Source: Lysobacter sp. M2-1
GTDB taxonomy: Bacteria > Pseudomonadota > Gammaproteobacteria > Xanthomonadales > Xanthomonadaceae
Assembly: GCF_022662495.1 (NCBI RefSeq)
Contig: NZ_JAKPBU010000007.1
Span: 124,001-188,000 of the forward strand
Reading direction: 5' to 3'
Length of the DNA: 64,000 nucleotides
The number at the start of each line of letters is the position of its first letter. Positions within the stretch are counted from its first letter, which is position 1. The position numbers were made by a program, and so were the translations under genes. Shown one piece after another: positions 21,859 through 30,953 of this stretch. Under the pieces are notes generated by a model that saw only the letters and a program-made list of their open reading frames with translations, was not told the DNA's origin and did no database searches.

Positions 21859-23820
21859 ATGAACGCCGAGCCTACGCCCGCCAGTTTCACTTCCCTCGGC
21901 CTGCCCGAGTCCCTGCTGCGCGCGCTGTCCGAGGTGGGCTACGAGACGCCGTCGCCGATCCAGGCGGCCACGATCCCGCCGCTGCTCGCGGGCAGCGACG
22001 TGCTCGGCCAGGCCCAAACCGGCACCGGCAAGACCGCGGCCTTCGCCCTGCCGATCCTGGCGCGCATCGACGCGGCCCAGACCAGGCCGCAGGCCCTGGT
22101 CCTGGCCCCGACCCGCGAACTGGCGATCCAGGTCGCCGAGGCCTTCCAGAAATACGCCCATCACCTGCCCGGCTTCCACGTGCTGCCGATCTACGGCGGG
22201 CAGAGCTACGGGCCACAGCTCTCCGCTCTCAAGCGCGGCGTGCACGTGGTCGTCGGCACGCCCGGCCGGGTGATCGATCACCTGGAGCGCGGTTCGCTCG
22301 ACCTGTCGCAGCTGCGCTGCCTGGTGCTGGACGAAGCCGATGAAATGCTGCGCATGGGTTTCATCGACGACGTCGAGGCGGTGCTGAAGAAGACCCCCGA
22401 GTCGCGCCAGGTGGCGCTGTTCTCGGCCACCATGCCGGCGCAGATCAGGCGCATCGCCCAGACCTATCTCAAGCAGCCGGTCGAGATCGCGATCAAGTCG
22501 ACGACCTCGACCGCTGAAAACATCCGCCAGCGGTACTGGATGGTCAGCGGGGTCAACAAGCTCGATGCGTTGACCCGCATCCTGGAGGCGGAAACCTACG
22601 ACGGCCTGCTGGTGTTCGCGCGCACCAAGCTCGGCGTCCAGGAGCTTGCGGAAAAACTCGCCGCGCGCGGCCTGTCCGCTGCCGCCATCCATGGCGACGT
22701 GGAGCAGAAGCAGCGCGAGAAAATGGTCCAGTCGCTCAAGGACGGGCGCATCGACATCCTGGTCGCCACCGACGTGGCCGCACGCGGGCTGGACGTGGAG
22801 CGCATCAGCCACGTGCTGAACTACGACATCCCCTACGACACCGAGAGTTACGTGCACCGGATCGGCCGCACTGGCCGCGCCGGGCGCAGCGGCGAGGCGA
22901 TCCTGTTCGTGTCGCCGCGCGAACGCGGCATGCTGGGCGCGATCGAACGTGCCACCCGGCAGAAGATCGAGCCGATGCAGCTGCCCAGCGTCGACGCAGT
23001 CAACGAGAAACGCGTCGCCAAATTCCTCGGCAAAATCGGCGCCGCGCTGGAAAGCAGCGACCTGTCGATATTCCGCGAGCTGGTGGAGCGCTACGAGCGC
23101 GAACACGACGTGCCGGCGGTCGAAATCGCCGCGGCGCTGGCCCATCTGGTGCAGGGCAAGACCCCGCTGCTGCTCGAACCGGCGCCGGAGCGTCCGAAGG
23201 CCGCATACGAGCCGCGCACGCCGCATGAGCGCCCGGGGCGTACACGACCCGAGCGCACGGCGCGTTCCGCCGACGAGCGCTATCCACGCGCGCCGCAGTC
23301 CGAACGCCGTCCCGCTTCACGCGGCCACGAACGTCCCCCAGCATCGGAACCCGGTGCGCCCGCGGCGCACAAGTCGCGCCCGCCCCGCCTCGACGTCAAC
23401 ACAGGTGAGGCGATGTTCGCCGGCGAGGAAGCCCCGGCCGCGCGCCGTCCGAAGAAATCTGCGGGCGAGCCCGAAGTGGGCATGGAGACCTTCCGCATCG
23501 AAGTCGGCCATCAGCACGGCGTGCAGCCGGGCAACATCGTTGGCGCCATCGCGAACGAAGCCGACCTGGAGAGCCGCTACATCGGCCGGATCGACATCCG
23601 CGACGACCACAGCCTGGTCGATCTGCCCGAAGGCATGCCGCGCGAAGTGCTCGAGATCCTGAAGAAGACGCGCGTGGCCGGCCGCCCGCTGCGCATGAGC
23701 CGCGCAGGCGAAGCCGATGCCGGTGCACCGCGCGGCCCCGGCGCCAAACGGCCCTTCGCCGGCAAACCGCAGGCGCCCCCGCGCAAGCCGGGGTTCGCCA
23801 AGCGCAAGGGCCCGCGGTGA
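21859..23820 (+). CDS. deaD: DEAD-box RNA helicase DeaD/CsdA
   Basis: The 653-residue ATP-dependent RNA helicase is used in ribosome assembly and RNA turnover. Motifs: AQTGTGKT (52-59), APTREL, DEAD (VLDEADEML), SAT and [11 protein letters not shown] proline/arginine-rich flexible region covers about 435-530. After it comes a DbpA-type RNA-binding domain ([20 protein letters not shown]...[13 protein letters not shown]). The tail is lysine- and proline-rich. The domain order fits DeaD rather than RhlB or SrmB. The BaiN-like gene follows 29 bp later on the same strand. Confidence 0.95.
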   Translation: MNAEPTPASFTSLGLPESLLRALSEVGYETPSPIQAATIPPLLAGSDVLGQAQTGTGKTAAFALPILARIDAAQTRPQALVLAPTRELAIQVAEAFQKYAHHLPGFHVLPIYGGQSYGPQLSALKRGVHVVVGTPGRVIDHLERGSLDLSQLRCLVLDEADEMLRMGFIDDVEAVLKKTPESRQVALFSATMPAQIRRIAQTYLKQPVEIAIKSTTSTAENIRQRYWMVSGVNKLDALTRILEAETYDGLLVFARTKLGVQELAEKLAARGLSAAAIHGDVEQKQREKMVQSLKDGRIDILVATDVAARGLDVERISHVLNYDIPYDTESYVHRIGRTGRAGRSGEAILFVSPRERGMLGAIERATRQKIEPMQLPSVDAVNEKRVAKFLGKIGAALESSDLSIFRELVERYEREHDVPAVEIAAALAHLVQGKTPLLLEPAPERPKAAYEPRTPHERPGRTRPERTARSADERYPRAPQSERRPASRGHERPPASEPGAPAAHKSRPPRLDVNTGEAMFAGEEAPAARRPKKSAGEPEVGMETFRIEVGHQHGVQPGNIVGAIANEADLESRYIGRIDIRDDHSLVDLPEGMPREVLEILKKTRVAGRPLRMSRAGEADAGAPRGPGAKRPFAGKPQAPPRKPGFAKRKGPR

Positions 23821-23849
23821 CGGCAGGCGGTCACGGCGTCACATAGCCC

Positions 23850-25061
23850 GTGGATGGCGTGAGCGGACGGTTCGACGCCATCGTGATCGGCGGCGGTGCC
23901 GCAGGACTGATGTGCGCGCAGGTCGCCGGGCACCGGGGCTTGCGGGTGCTGGTAATCGAACACGCCAACCGGGTCGGCAAGAAGATCCTGATGTCGGGCG
24001 GCGGCCGCTGCAACTTCACCAACACCGGCACGGGCCCGGCGAACTTCCTCTCCGCCAATCCGCACTTCTGCAAGTCTGCGCTGGCCCGCTACACGCCGCT
24101 GGACTTCGTCGACCTGGTCGATCGCCATGGCATCGCCTGGCACGAGAAGGAACTCGGGCAACTGTTCTGCGACGAGTCTTCGAAGCAGATCGTGGCGATG
24201 CTTCTGGCCGAATGCACGGCCGGGGTCGTGGAGATCAGGACCAGTTGCAGTATCGAGCGCGTCGCCCATCGCGATGGCGGCGGCTTCGCGCTGCGTACCA
24301 GCCAGGGAAGCTTCGAGGCGGACGCACTGGTCGCAGCCAGCGGAGGACTGTCGATCCCGAAAATGGGTGCGACCGGCTTCGGTTACGCGCTGGCGCGGCA
24401 ATTCGGCCACGCCGTGCTGCCCACCCGCGCCGGCCTGGTACCGCTGACGCTGAGCGGGCGGCCGCTCGAGGAAATCGCCGACCTCAGCGGCATCGCGCTG
24501 CCGGTGGAAGCTTCCTGCAACGGCGTCGCGTTCCGCAACGCCATGCTGCTGACCCATCGCGGCGTGAGCGGACCGGCGATCCTGCAGATCTCTTCCTACT
24601 GGCGGCCCGGCGACTCCTTGCGTATCGATCTGCTGCCGGGCGATGACGCGCTGCAACGACTGCGGACCGAGCGCAAGCGGCGACCCGCGACCGAGCTGCG
24701 CACGATCCTGGCCGAGCTGCTGCCCAAGCGTTTCGCGCAGCGGTTGTGCGAAACCTCGCTCGTGCCGCTGCAGCCGCTACGCCCGCTGCGTCAATTCGAC
24801 GAACCGCAGCTGGGTGCGGTCGCAGGGCTGCTGTCGGCCTGGCCGCTGGTCGCCAGCGGCACCGAGGGCTATCGCACCGCCGAGGTCACCTTGGGCGGGG
24901 TCGATACCGATGGCCTGTCTTCCTCGACCATGCAGTCGCGTCATGTGCCCGGCCTGTACTTCATCGGTGAGGTGGTCGACGTCACCGGCTGGCTTGGTGG
25001 TTACAACTTCCAGTGGGCCTGGGCTTCCGGCCACGCGGCGGGACGCGCCCTGCTGTCGTAA
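23850..25061 (+). CDS. BaiN/HI0933-type FAD-dependent oxidoreductase
   Basis: The 403-residue flavoprotein has an N-terminal FAD-binding Rossmann motif (VIGGGAAGLMCAQ), the family stretch KKILMSGGGRCNFTN and a C-terminal ETVEV-like GLYFIGEVVDVTGWLGGYN, where FAD is bound again. Family members reduce or oxidise small substrates, mostly undefined; one is linked to bile acids in gut bacteria. The start is GTG 23850, with a second GTG at 23859 equally possible; there is no ATG in frame nearby. Confidence 0.92.
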   Translation: MDGVSGRFDAIVIGGGAAGLMCAQVAGHRGLRVLVIEHANRVGKKILMSGGGRCNFTNTGTGPANFLSANPHFCKSALARYTPLDFVDLVDRHGIAWHEKELGQLFCDESSKQIVAMLLAECTAGVVEIRTSCSIERVAHRDGGGFALRTSQGSFEADALVAASGGLSIPKMGATGFGYALARQFGHAVLPTRAGLVPLTLSGRPLEEIADLSGIALPVEASCNGVAFRNAMLLTHRGVSGPAILQISSYWRPGDSLRIDLLPGDDALQRLRTERKRRPATELRTILAELLPKRFAQRLCETSLVPLQPLRPLRQFDEPQLGAVAGLLSAWPLVASGTEGYRTAEVTLGGVDTDGLSSSTMQSRHVPGLYFIGEVVDVTGWLGGYNFQWAWASGHAAGRALLS

Positions 25062-25136
25062 CGGGAGAATGCGGCAGCGCCTCCCGAAGCTGCCCCACGA
25101 CTTGATCCTCGCGCCTCGCTCGGGTTTATTAACGGC

Positions 25137-25892
25137 ATGCCCCGGATCCTTGTTTTCCAGCACGTCGCCGCCGAACCGCTCGGCACGCTCGATCCGCTGA
25201 TCCGGGCGCGCGGGCACCGGATCCGTTTCGTCAATTTCGAGCGCGAGCCCGATGCGCAGCCCGACGTGGAACGCTATCGCGGCCTCGTGGTGCTGGGCGG
25301 GCCGATGAACGTGGAGGATCAGGCGCAGCGCCCGCACCTGGTGACCGAGCTGCGCGCGATCGGGCGCATGCTGGAACTGGGCCGGCCCGTGCTCGGTATC
25401 TGCCTCGGCGCGCAGCTGCTGGCGCACGCGCTGGGCGCACCGGTGCGGCGCCACGTCGCCCCGGAGATCGGCTGGTATCCCGTGCAGGCCACGGCGGCCG
25501 GGCGCGAGGATCCGGTGCTGGCGCCGCTGGGCGCGGAGCCGCGGGTATTCCAGTGGCATGGACGACATTTCGAGATTCCCGACGGCGCCGTCCATCTCGC
25601 ACGCAGCGATACCTGCGAACAGCAGGCGTTCCGCTGGGGCGACAACGCCTACGGATTCCAGTTCCATCCCGAGGTGGACGCCGCGTTGATCGAGCGCTGG
25701 CTCTCGAATCCGGCCTACCGGGAGGAACTGGCTGCATCCGGTCTGCCGCACGACGCCGAAACGATCCGAGCGCAGACGCAAACACACATCGCCGTGATGC
25801 AGGCCAGGGCCGGGCGCGTCTTCGAGGAATTCCTCGACCTGGTGGGACGGCCGCAACGGCGTTACACCCTGCCCTCGCGCGAGTTCGCATAG
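25137..25892 (+). CDS. class I glutamine amidotransferase-like protein
   Basis: The 251-residue protein has the catalytic triad of GATase class I: Cys89 in GICLGAQ, His177 and Glu179 in FQFHPEV. It stands alone, without a synthetase domain, as in the GuaA-like stand-alone amidotransferases that release ammonia or cleave gamma-glutamyl compounds. A C-terminal region of about 70 residues after the domain (HDAETIRAQTQTHIAVMQ...) is helical. The actual substrate is unknown. Confidence 0.92.
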   Translation: MPRILVFQHVAAEPLGTLDPLIRARGHRIRFVNFEREPDAQPDVERYRGLVVLGGPMNVEDQAQRPHLVTELRAIGRMLELGRPVLGICLGAQLLAHALGAPVRRHVAPEIGWYPVQATAAGREDPVLAPLGAEPRVFQWHGRHFEIPDGAVHLARSDTCEQQAFRWGDNAYGFQFHPEVDAALIERWLSNPAYREELAASGLPHDAETIRAQTQTHIAVMQARAGRVFEEFLDLVGRPQRRYTLPSREFA

Positions 25893-25940
25893 GCGCCGCA
25901 CCCGGCGGCGCCTTGCCAGGACGAAACCCGCGGCGCCCGA

Positions 25941-26351
25941 TCAGGCCTGAGCGCGGCGCACCGCCCGCAGCCCGAACCATCCCAGGTCGGCGAACACCGC
26001 CACCGCGGCCGCCTGGACCAGTACGAACGCGATGCCCAGCACGCTCGGCTGGTAGGGGCCGCCGGCCACCAGCCAGACGCTGGCGACGACCCACGCCGCG
26101 TTGATCGCGACCACCGCCGCCATCGCGCGAGGCGGCACCCGCGCCATCCGCGACATCGCCGCCACCCACACCACGAACGGAACCAGGAACAGTCCGGCGC
26201 CCCGCAGCAACGCGGCCGGCAGTTGCAGCAGCGGCTGCAGGAACTCCGCGCCCGCCAGCAGCAGTACTGCGGTGGCGCCGGTGGCGACCGCATCGACCAG
26301 CAGCACGCGCGAAAGAAAACGGGGATGGGCGATGAGATTGCGGAAGTTCAT
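25941..26351 (-). CDS. four-helix membrane protein, divergent from XRE regulator
   Basis: The 136-residue protein from ATG 26351 has four hydrophobic segments (about 15-40, 45-65, 75-98 and 105-128) and little else. No family name is recognised beyond a general likeness to small conserved hypothetical membrane proteins. It is transcribed divergently from the XRE regulator gene, with a 17-bp palindrome in the 122-bp gap, so it may be a target of that regulator. Confidence 0.85.
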   Translation of the reverse strand: MNFRNLIAHPRFLSRVLLVDAVATGATAVLLLAGAEFLQPLLQLPAALLRGAGLFLVPFVVWVAAMSRMARVPPRAMAAVVAINAAWVVASVWLVAGGPYQPSVLGIAFVLVQAAAVAVFADLGWFGLRAVRRAQA

Positions 26352-26421
26352 GACCAGGCTCCTGGATTGGGACGGGACGTTGCCACGGCCGCCATCCTGC
26401 ACAGCCGCACGACGCGGATCG

Positions 26422-26438
26422 ATTACCCCGGAGGTAAT
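26422..26438. promoter_or_regulatory. candidate XRE operator palindrome
   Basis: ATTACC-N5-GGTAAT is a perfect six-base inverted repeat. It lies 70 bp upstream of the membrane-protein start and 35 bp upstream of the regulator start. Its place between divergent genes suggests an operator for the XRE regulator; binding is not shown. Confidence 0.5.
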
Positions 26439-26473
26439 GCATCCGCGCATCGCGCTCGGCTATCGTGGCGCCC

Positions 26474-27310
26474 ATGAATCAGCCACGCCCCGTCGGCGAT
26501 CAGCTGCGCGACTGGCGCCAGCGCCGCCATCTCTCGCAGCTCGACCTCGCCGGTCTCGCCGATATTTCCTCGCGCCACCTCAGCTTCATGGAAACCGGGC
26601 GCTCCCTACCCAGCCGCGCCATGCTGCTGCGCCTGAGCGATCGCCTTGACGTCCCGCTGCGCGAGCGCAATCAGCTCTTCGTCGCAGCTGGTTACGCGCC
26701 GGTCTACGGCGAACGCCGGCTCGACGATCCGGCGTTGCAGGATGCGCGCCGCGCCATCGATCTGGTGCTGCGCGGGCACGAGCCGTATCCCGCCCTGGCG
26801 ATCGATCGCCACTGGCAGATGCAGGCCGCGAATCGGGCGGTGGCGCCGTTCCTCAAGGGCGTCGCACCGCATCTGCTGGAGCCGCCGGTCAACGTGCTGC
26901 GGCTGAGCCTGCATCCGGAAGGCGTCGCGCCACGCATCGTCAACCTGGGGGAATGGCGCGCGCACTTGCTGCAGCGGCTGCAGCAGCAGGTCGAAAGCAC
27001 CGGCGATCCGGTGCTGGAGGCATTGCTGCGGGAACTGCTGACCTACCCGGCTCCGGAGCATGACCCGGCGCCGAATCCTGGCGCCTTCGTGGTTCCGATG
27101 CGGCTGCGCACCGAGGTCGGCGAGCTCGCGTTCCTCAGCACCACTACCGTGTTCGGCACACCGGTGGAGGTCACGCTGTCGGAACTGGCGATCGAATCGT
27201 TCTTCCCGGCCAATCCCAAGACCGCGACCGCGCTGCGCACGATGTCGCTGGTCGGCCGGGTGCTGCGCTTCCCGCTCTCACTGCGGCCGAAGAAAACCGG
27301 CGGCAGATAG
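26474..27310 (+). CDS. XRE-family regulator with MmyB-like ligand-binding domain
   Basis: The 278-residue protein has an N-terminal helix-turn-helix (about 8-65: LRDWRQRRHLSQLDLAGLADISSRHLSFMETGRS). It is followed by an MmyB-type domain (about 90-270: DRHWQMQAANRAVAPFL...), a PAS-like ligand-binding fold that in related proteins binds fatty acids. The start is ATG 26474; a GTG three codons upstream is ignored. It probably represses or activates the divergent membrane protein and itself through the palindrome at 26422. Confidence 0.92.
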   Translation: MNQPRPVGDQLRDWRQRRHLSQLDLAGLADISSRHLSFMETGRSLPSRAMLLRLSDRLDVPLRERNQLFVAAGYAPVYGERRLDDPALQDARRAIDLVLRGHEPYPALAIDRHWQMQAANRAVAPFLKGVAPHLLEPPVNVLRLSLHPEGVAPRIVNLGEWRAHLLQRLQQQVESTGDPVLEALLRELLTYPAPEHDPAPNPGAFVVPMRLRTEVGELAFLSTTTVFGTPVEVTLSELAIESFFPANPKTATALRTMSLVGRVLRFPLSLRPKKTGGR

Positions 27311-27380
27311 AGCGCGCCTTGCGCGCGATAGGCCGCGCTGGGAATCCCGGCGCGGGGATCTGTCCACGACACCGCGAAGG

Positions 27381-27845
27381 TCACCACAGATCGAAGGTCA
27401 GCCCAGGACGCTCGTTGTCCCAGATCGTGCTGAAGATCCACCAGCGGCCGTGCTCGTGACACAGCTGGATGCTGTTGGCGCCGCGCTTGAGCAGCACCGG
27501 CGAATCCGGCGAGGGCCGCGCTTCGTACAGGCTCCATGCGTGGGCCACCTCGCCGAAGCCCTGCACGCGCTGCTCGATCTCGATCTCGTGAAAATCGTTG
27601 CTGGCGAAGAAGGGCTCCACATCGGCGATATACGATTCGACGTCGAATACCGCCGCGCGCGTACTGCCATCGGCTTCGACCACGGTGCGCAGGCTCGTGG
27701 CGCGCGGATGCTGCAGGTAGCGGAAGCGGTCCCAATCGCGCGGCGCGCCGGCCGGGCCGGAGATGCAGGCGTACACCGCACGCACCAGCCTGCCGATGTC
27801 CTGGGTGTCGTGCTGCCATTCGGGGTCGATCGGGCTGGAGGTCAT
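27381..27845 (-). CDS. NTF2-like (SnoaL-type) protein
   Basis: The 154-residue protein from ATG 27845 reads as a cone-shaped NTF2-like fold: a helix with RLVRAVYACISGPAGAPRDWDRFR, then FASNDFHEIEIEQRVQGFGEVAHAWSLYE and WWIFSTIWDNE at the end. Members bind small ligands or act as hydrolases and isomerases; none of the specific catalytic sets is identifiable. It follows the threonine-synthase-like gene start-to-stop in the opposite gene order on the same strand, with 46 bp between. Confidence 0.85.
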   Translation of the reverse strand: MTSSPIDPEWQHDTQDIGRLVRAVYACISGPAGAPRDWDRFRYLQHPRATSLRTVVEADGSTRAAVFDVESYIADVEPFFASNDFHEIEIEQRVQGFGEVAHAWSLYEARPSPDSPVLLKRGANSIQLCHEHGRWWIFSTIWDNERPGLTFDLW

Positions 27846-27891
27846 GGTTGAGCCTATACAGAGGAAAGGTTGCGAACCGCGCAAGCCCACA

Positions 27892-29142
27892 TCAGAGCAG
27901 ATGGCGCAACGCCGGCAGGTACTTCTCCGCCGAGCCGGTGTTGACCGCGACCACGCGCTCGCCGCGCCTGACCAGACCTCGATCGAGCAGTTGCGGCAGC
28001 GCCGCGAGGCAGGCCGCGCCCTCGGGCGAGATCCAGTCGCGCATTTCGCGCCAGGTGCGCGACAGTTCACGGGCGATGTCGTCCTCGGCCACGGCGACCG
28101 CGGCGCCGCCGCTGGCGCGGATGATCTGCAGCACGCGGAAATGCCCGATGCCGCCGGGGACGTTCAGGCCGGTGGCGAGGGTGTCGCCGGCGGGCAATGC
28201 CGTGGTGTCGTCGGCGCCGGTCTCGAAAGCCCGTACCAGCGGCGGCGTCGCCTCGCTTTGCACGCACAGCATGCGCGGACGGGCGTGACCGATCAGGCCG
28301 AGCGCCTCGAGTTCATCCCAGGCCTTCCACATGCCGAGCACGCCGGTGCCGCCGCCGGTGGGATAGATCACCGCATCGGGCAGCGACCAGCGTGTGTCGC
28401 CGGGCGCCGGTTCGGCGAGCTCGAGGCCGAGCGACTTCTTGCCCTCGATGCGCCAGCCCGGCTCCTGGAAGGTGGCCACGGAGAAATACCCCTGGGGTAT
28501 GTACTTCTCCTTCAAGAGGGCGCCGGCTTCGCGGATGGTCGGGCCGACCAGTTCAAGCTTCACCCGATCGGGACGGCGCAACGCCGCCGCGGCGACATTG
28601 CCGAGGATCGGCATCGGCGTGTCGTCGGGCATCGCGACCACGACAGAAAAGCCGCCTGCCAGCGCGTAACGCACCAACGAATCGCCAGCGTTGCCCTGGG
28701 TCGGCACGGCCAACTTAGACAGCCCCAGACGCCGGGCCTGCGCCGCCACCATGGCCATGCCGCGGTCCTTGAAGCTCTGGGTTGGATTGGCGCCGAAACC
28801 GGGATGCGCCTTGCCTTCTTCCTTCAGCTGCAGGCGCAAGCCGCCGCTGCGCGCCACCGGGTGCGCCGCGTAGTCGAGCAGTGGTGTGTGGCCTTCGCCC
28901 AGCGGCACGAGGTGCCGCGCATCTTCTGGATCGGAGGCGTCGAGCGCCATCAGCGCGCCGAAGCGCCACATGTCCTGTCGTGACGGGTCGTACCAGGTCG
29001 CGTTCGGCCGCTCCGCGGTTAGACGCTCCAGGTCGAGCACCATCTCCACCGGCCTGCCATCGGCGGGATCCAGATTCATCGGCCGGTCGGCGGAGTATTC
29101 GATGCCCGAACCCAATCCACGCAGGCAGCGCACGTAGGACAT
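27892..29142 (-). CDS. threonine-synthase-like PLP enzyme
   Basis: The 416-residue protein is a fold-type II pyridoxal-phosphate enzyme. The PLP lysine is Lys125 in TQSFKDRGM, and LGEGHTPLL, PTQGNAGDS and YPTGGGTGVLG (phosphate loop) are in the usual order. It resembles the threonine synthase group that makes threonine from O-phosphohomoserine. It is not in a thrABC operon here, so it may be a second enzyme or act on a related substrate. A 50-residue membrane protein gene ends 9 bp upstream. Confidence 0.88.
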   Translation of the reverse strand: MSYVRCLRGLGSGIEYSADRPMNLDPADGRPVEMVLDLERLTAERPNATWYDPSRQDMWRFGALMALDASDPEDARHLVPLGEGHTPLLDYAAHPVARSGGLRLQLKEEGKAHPGFGANPTQSFKDRGMAMVAAQARRLGLSKLAVPTQGNAGDSLVRYALAGGFSVVVAMPDDTPMPILGNVAAAALRRPDRVKLELVGPTIREAGALLKEKYIPQGYFSVATFQEPGWRIEGKKSLGLELAEPAPGDTRWSLPDAVIYPTGGGTGVLGMWKAWDELEALGLIGHARPRMLCVQSEATPPLVRAFETGADDTTALPAGDTLATGLNVPGGIGHFRVLQIIRASGGAAVAVAEDDIARELSRTWREMRDWISPEGAACLAALPQLLDRGLVRRGERVVAVNTGSAEKYLPALRHLL

Positions 29143-29151
29143 CGGCTGCAG

Positions 29152-29304
29152 TCAGAAGGGTACGGGCAGGCCCAGGTAAGGCGCCGCGAACCAGTACAGG
29201 CCCAGCGCCACGACCCCCCAGAGCACCAGCTTGAGCACGAAGCCGAGCACCTTGATCGCCAGCCACGCTGCGATGATGGCAATGAGGATGCCCAGCCAGC
29301 TCAT
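29152..29304 (-). CDS. 50-residue membrane protein
   Basis: ATG 29304 to TGA 29152 encodes 50 residues (MSWLGILIAIIAAWLAIKVL...), nearly all hydrophobic, with one or two membrane segments and a C-terminal YLGLPVPF. No family is recognised. It lies between trhO and the threonine-synthase-like gene, 9 bp before the latter, in the same direction. Too short for automatic gene calling, but its composition and spacing fit a real gene. Confidence 0.6.
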   Translation of the reverse strand: MSWLGILIAIIAAWLAIKVLGFVLKLVLWGVVALGLYWFAAPYLGLPVPF

Positions 29305-29334
29305 GTCGTTACTCCGCGAAGTTCGCTGCGCAGA

Positions 29335-30084
29335 CTACACAGGGTCGAGCGCCTGGTCGACCAGCGGACGCAGCTCCGGATCCAGCGCGACCCGTCCGTC
29401 GAACACGAAGCATCGTCCGTCGTAGCCCGCGCCACCGACCGTCTCGAAGTAGCCCAGGATGCCACCGTCGAGCTGCAGCACGTGCCCCAATCCGCTTGCC
29501 CGCATCCATAGCGCGGCCTTTTCGCAGCGGATACCGCCGGTGCAGAAACTCACCACCGTGGCGTCGGCGAGCGCGTCCCGATGCGGTTCCAGCGCGGCCG
29601 GCAGCTCGGTGAAGTTGTCGATCGGCAGAGTGAGCGCGCCTGCGAAGCTGCCGTAGCCGACTTCCTCGCGGTTGCGGGTGTCGAGCAGCACAAGCCGCCT
29701 TCCCGCATCGTCCCTGCCGCGCGCGATCCACCTCGCGAGCGTCTGCGCGGCAACGCCTGGGGCCCGACCGGTCAGCGGCGAGGCACCTTCGCGGCGGAAG
29801 GCAATGATTTCCCGCTTGACCTTCACCTTGAGCCGCGCGAACGGTACATGCGCGCTTTCGCTGCATTTGATCGAAAGATCCACGAACCGCGCATCGCCGC
29901 GGAGCCAGGTGACGAAGTCCTCGATCGCCTGCGGCGCTCCAGCCAGGAACAGGTTGAGACCCTCCCCTGCCACCAGCACCGTGCCGCGCAGCTCGAGCGC
30001 CCCGGCCTGCGCGCGGATGGATGCGGCCAGCGCTTGCGGATCGTCGATGGCGACGAAGTGGTAAGCCGCCAGATTCCGGATCAC
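29335..30084 (-). CDS. trhO: tRNA uridine-34 hydroxylase TrhO (rhodanese-type)
   Basis: The 249-residue protein has an N-terminal ferredoxin-like part (AYHFVAIDD...GTVLVAGEGLNLFL) and a C-terminal rhodanese domain. The active Cys181 lies in CTGGIRCEKAA, the family signature with a second Cys at 187. TrhO hydroxylates U34 in tRNAs that read several codons, giving 5-hydroxyuridine. The start is GTG 30084 (GTG ATC CGG), with no good ATG in frame. Confidence 0.93.
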   Translation of the reverse strand: MIRNLAAYHFVAIDDPQALAASIRAQAGALELRGTVLVAGEGLNLFLAGAPQAIEDFVTWLRGDARFVDLSIKCSESAHVPFARLKVKVKREIIAFRREGASPLTGRAPGVAAQTLARWIARGRDDAGRRLVLLDTRNREEVGYGSFAGALTLPIDNFTELPAALEPHRDALADATVVSFCTGGIRCEKAALWMRASGLGHVLQLDGGILGYFETVGGAGYDGRCFVFDGRVALDPELRPLVDQALDPV

Positions 30085-30153
30085 GGTTTCGCCTTTGCGG
30101 TGGGCGGCGCGACGCCCGCTGCTGCGGGGCGGTGCGCATCAATGGGCGGCATT

Positions 30154-30795
30154 CTAGTCGCGCGCCCCAACGGCCGGTTTCCGGGCGATGGCGCGCGTCA
30201 GGTTCGCCCGCGCAGCGCCATCCAGCCGTGCGTGGAAGAAATCGCTCAGGTAGATACGCTCGCGTTCCAGCAAAGACCGGAGGAAGGCACGGCGTTTGCG
30301 GCGATACAGCCATGCGGGTGCCACGCCCCGATACTCCTCGGCGATGGCCCTGTCGTAGCGGTCGAATGTTTCCGGTGGCGCGCCGAGGATCGCCATGTCG
30401 CAATCCAGGAAATGCCGGGTGTCGTCGGCGATGGGCCCTGCGCCGAAATCGGCCGGCGCGAACCGGCCGTGGCGGGCGGTCAGCTCGATCAGCTCGGCGA
30501 CCCGCCCGGCATCCACCGCGCCATGCGGCAGCCAGTGCGCGATGTGCTGGCGCGCGAGCTCGGCCGAACGCGCTTCGTTGTCGCCGGCGCCGGCGTGGTA
30601 GACCGCATCGTGGTAAAGCACCGCCAGCGCTGTTTCGCGCGGCTGCGCCCAACCGGGGCCTGACGCGACCTCGCCGTAGTGGCCCAGGACCGCTTCGACG
30701 TGCCCGAAGTGATGATAGGCACGCGGCGGCGTCGCATAGGCGGACCGCAGCGCATCGATCATGGCAACTGGCAACGACAGTTCGGCGATCTGCAT
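30154..30795 (-). CDS. HD-domain-like putative metal-dependent phosphohydrolase
   Basis: The 213-residue protein from ATG 30795 has the pattern of the YpgQ/predicted HD superfamily: YHHFGHVEAVLGH supplies H..H, AVLYHDAVYHAG supplies HD, and later TARHGRF and DCDMAILGAP supply the last aspartate. Such proteins hydrolyse phosphate esters in nucleotides; the substrate here is not known. The longer reading frame upstream (to 30894) is not used because its residues are arginine-rich and not conserved. Confidence 0.85.
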   Translation of the reverse strand: MQIAELSLPVAMIDALRSAYATPPRAYHHFGHVEAVLGHYGEVASGPGWAQPRETALAVLYHDAVYHAGAGDNEARSAELARQHIAHWLPHGAVDAGRVAELIELTARHGRFAPADFGAGPIADDTRHFLDCDMAILGAPPETFDRYDRAIAEEYRGVAPAWLYRRKRRAFLRSLLERERIYLSDFFHARLDGAARANLTRAIARKPAVGARD

Positions 30796-30953
30796 GGGCC
30801 CGATTGTGGCGGCGCGGTGCCTGCCTCGCCACCGGCGGAGCTTGGGTCGGTAAGCACGGCCTGAATGCCATTGCCCTTCGACGGCCGATCTCATGGGCGG
30901 TTAAGCCGTCCGGCCGCGTACTTGGCCTCAGTCGAACTCCGTGGGACCTTCAC

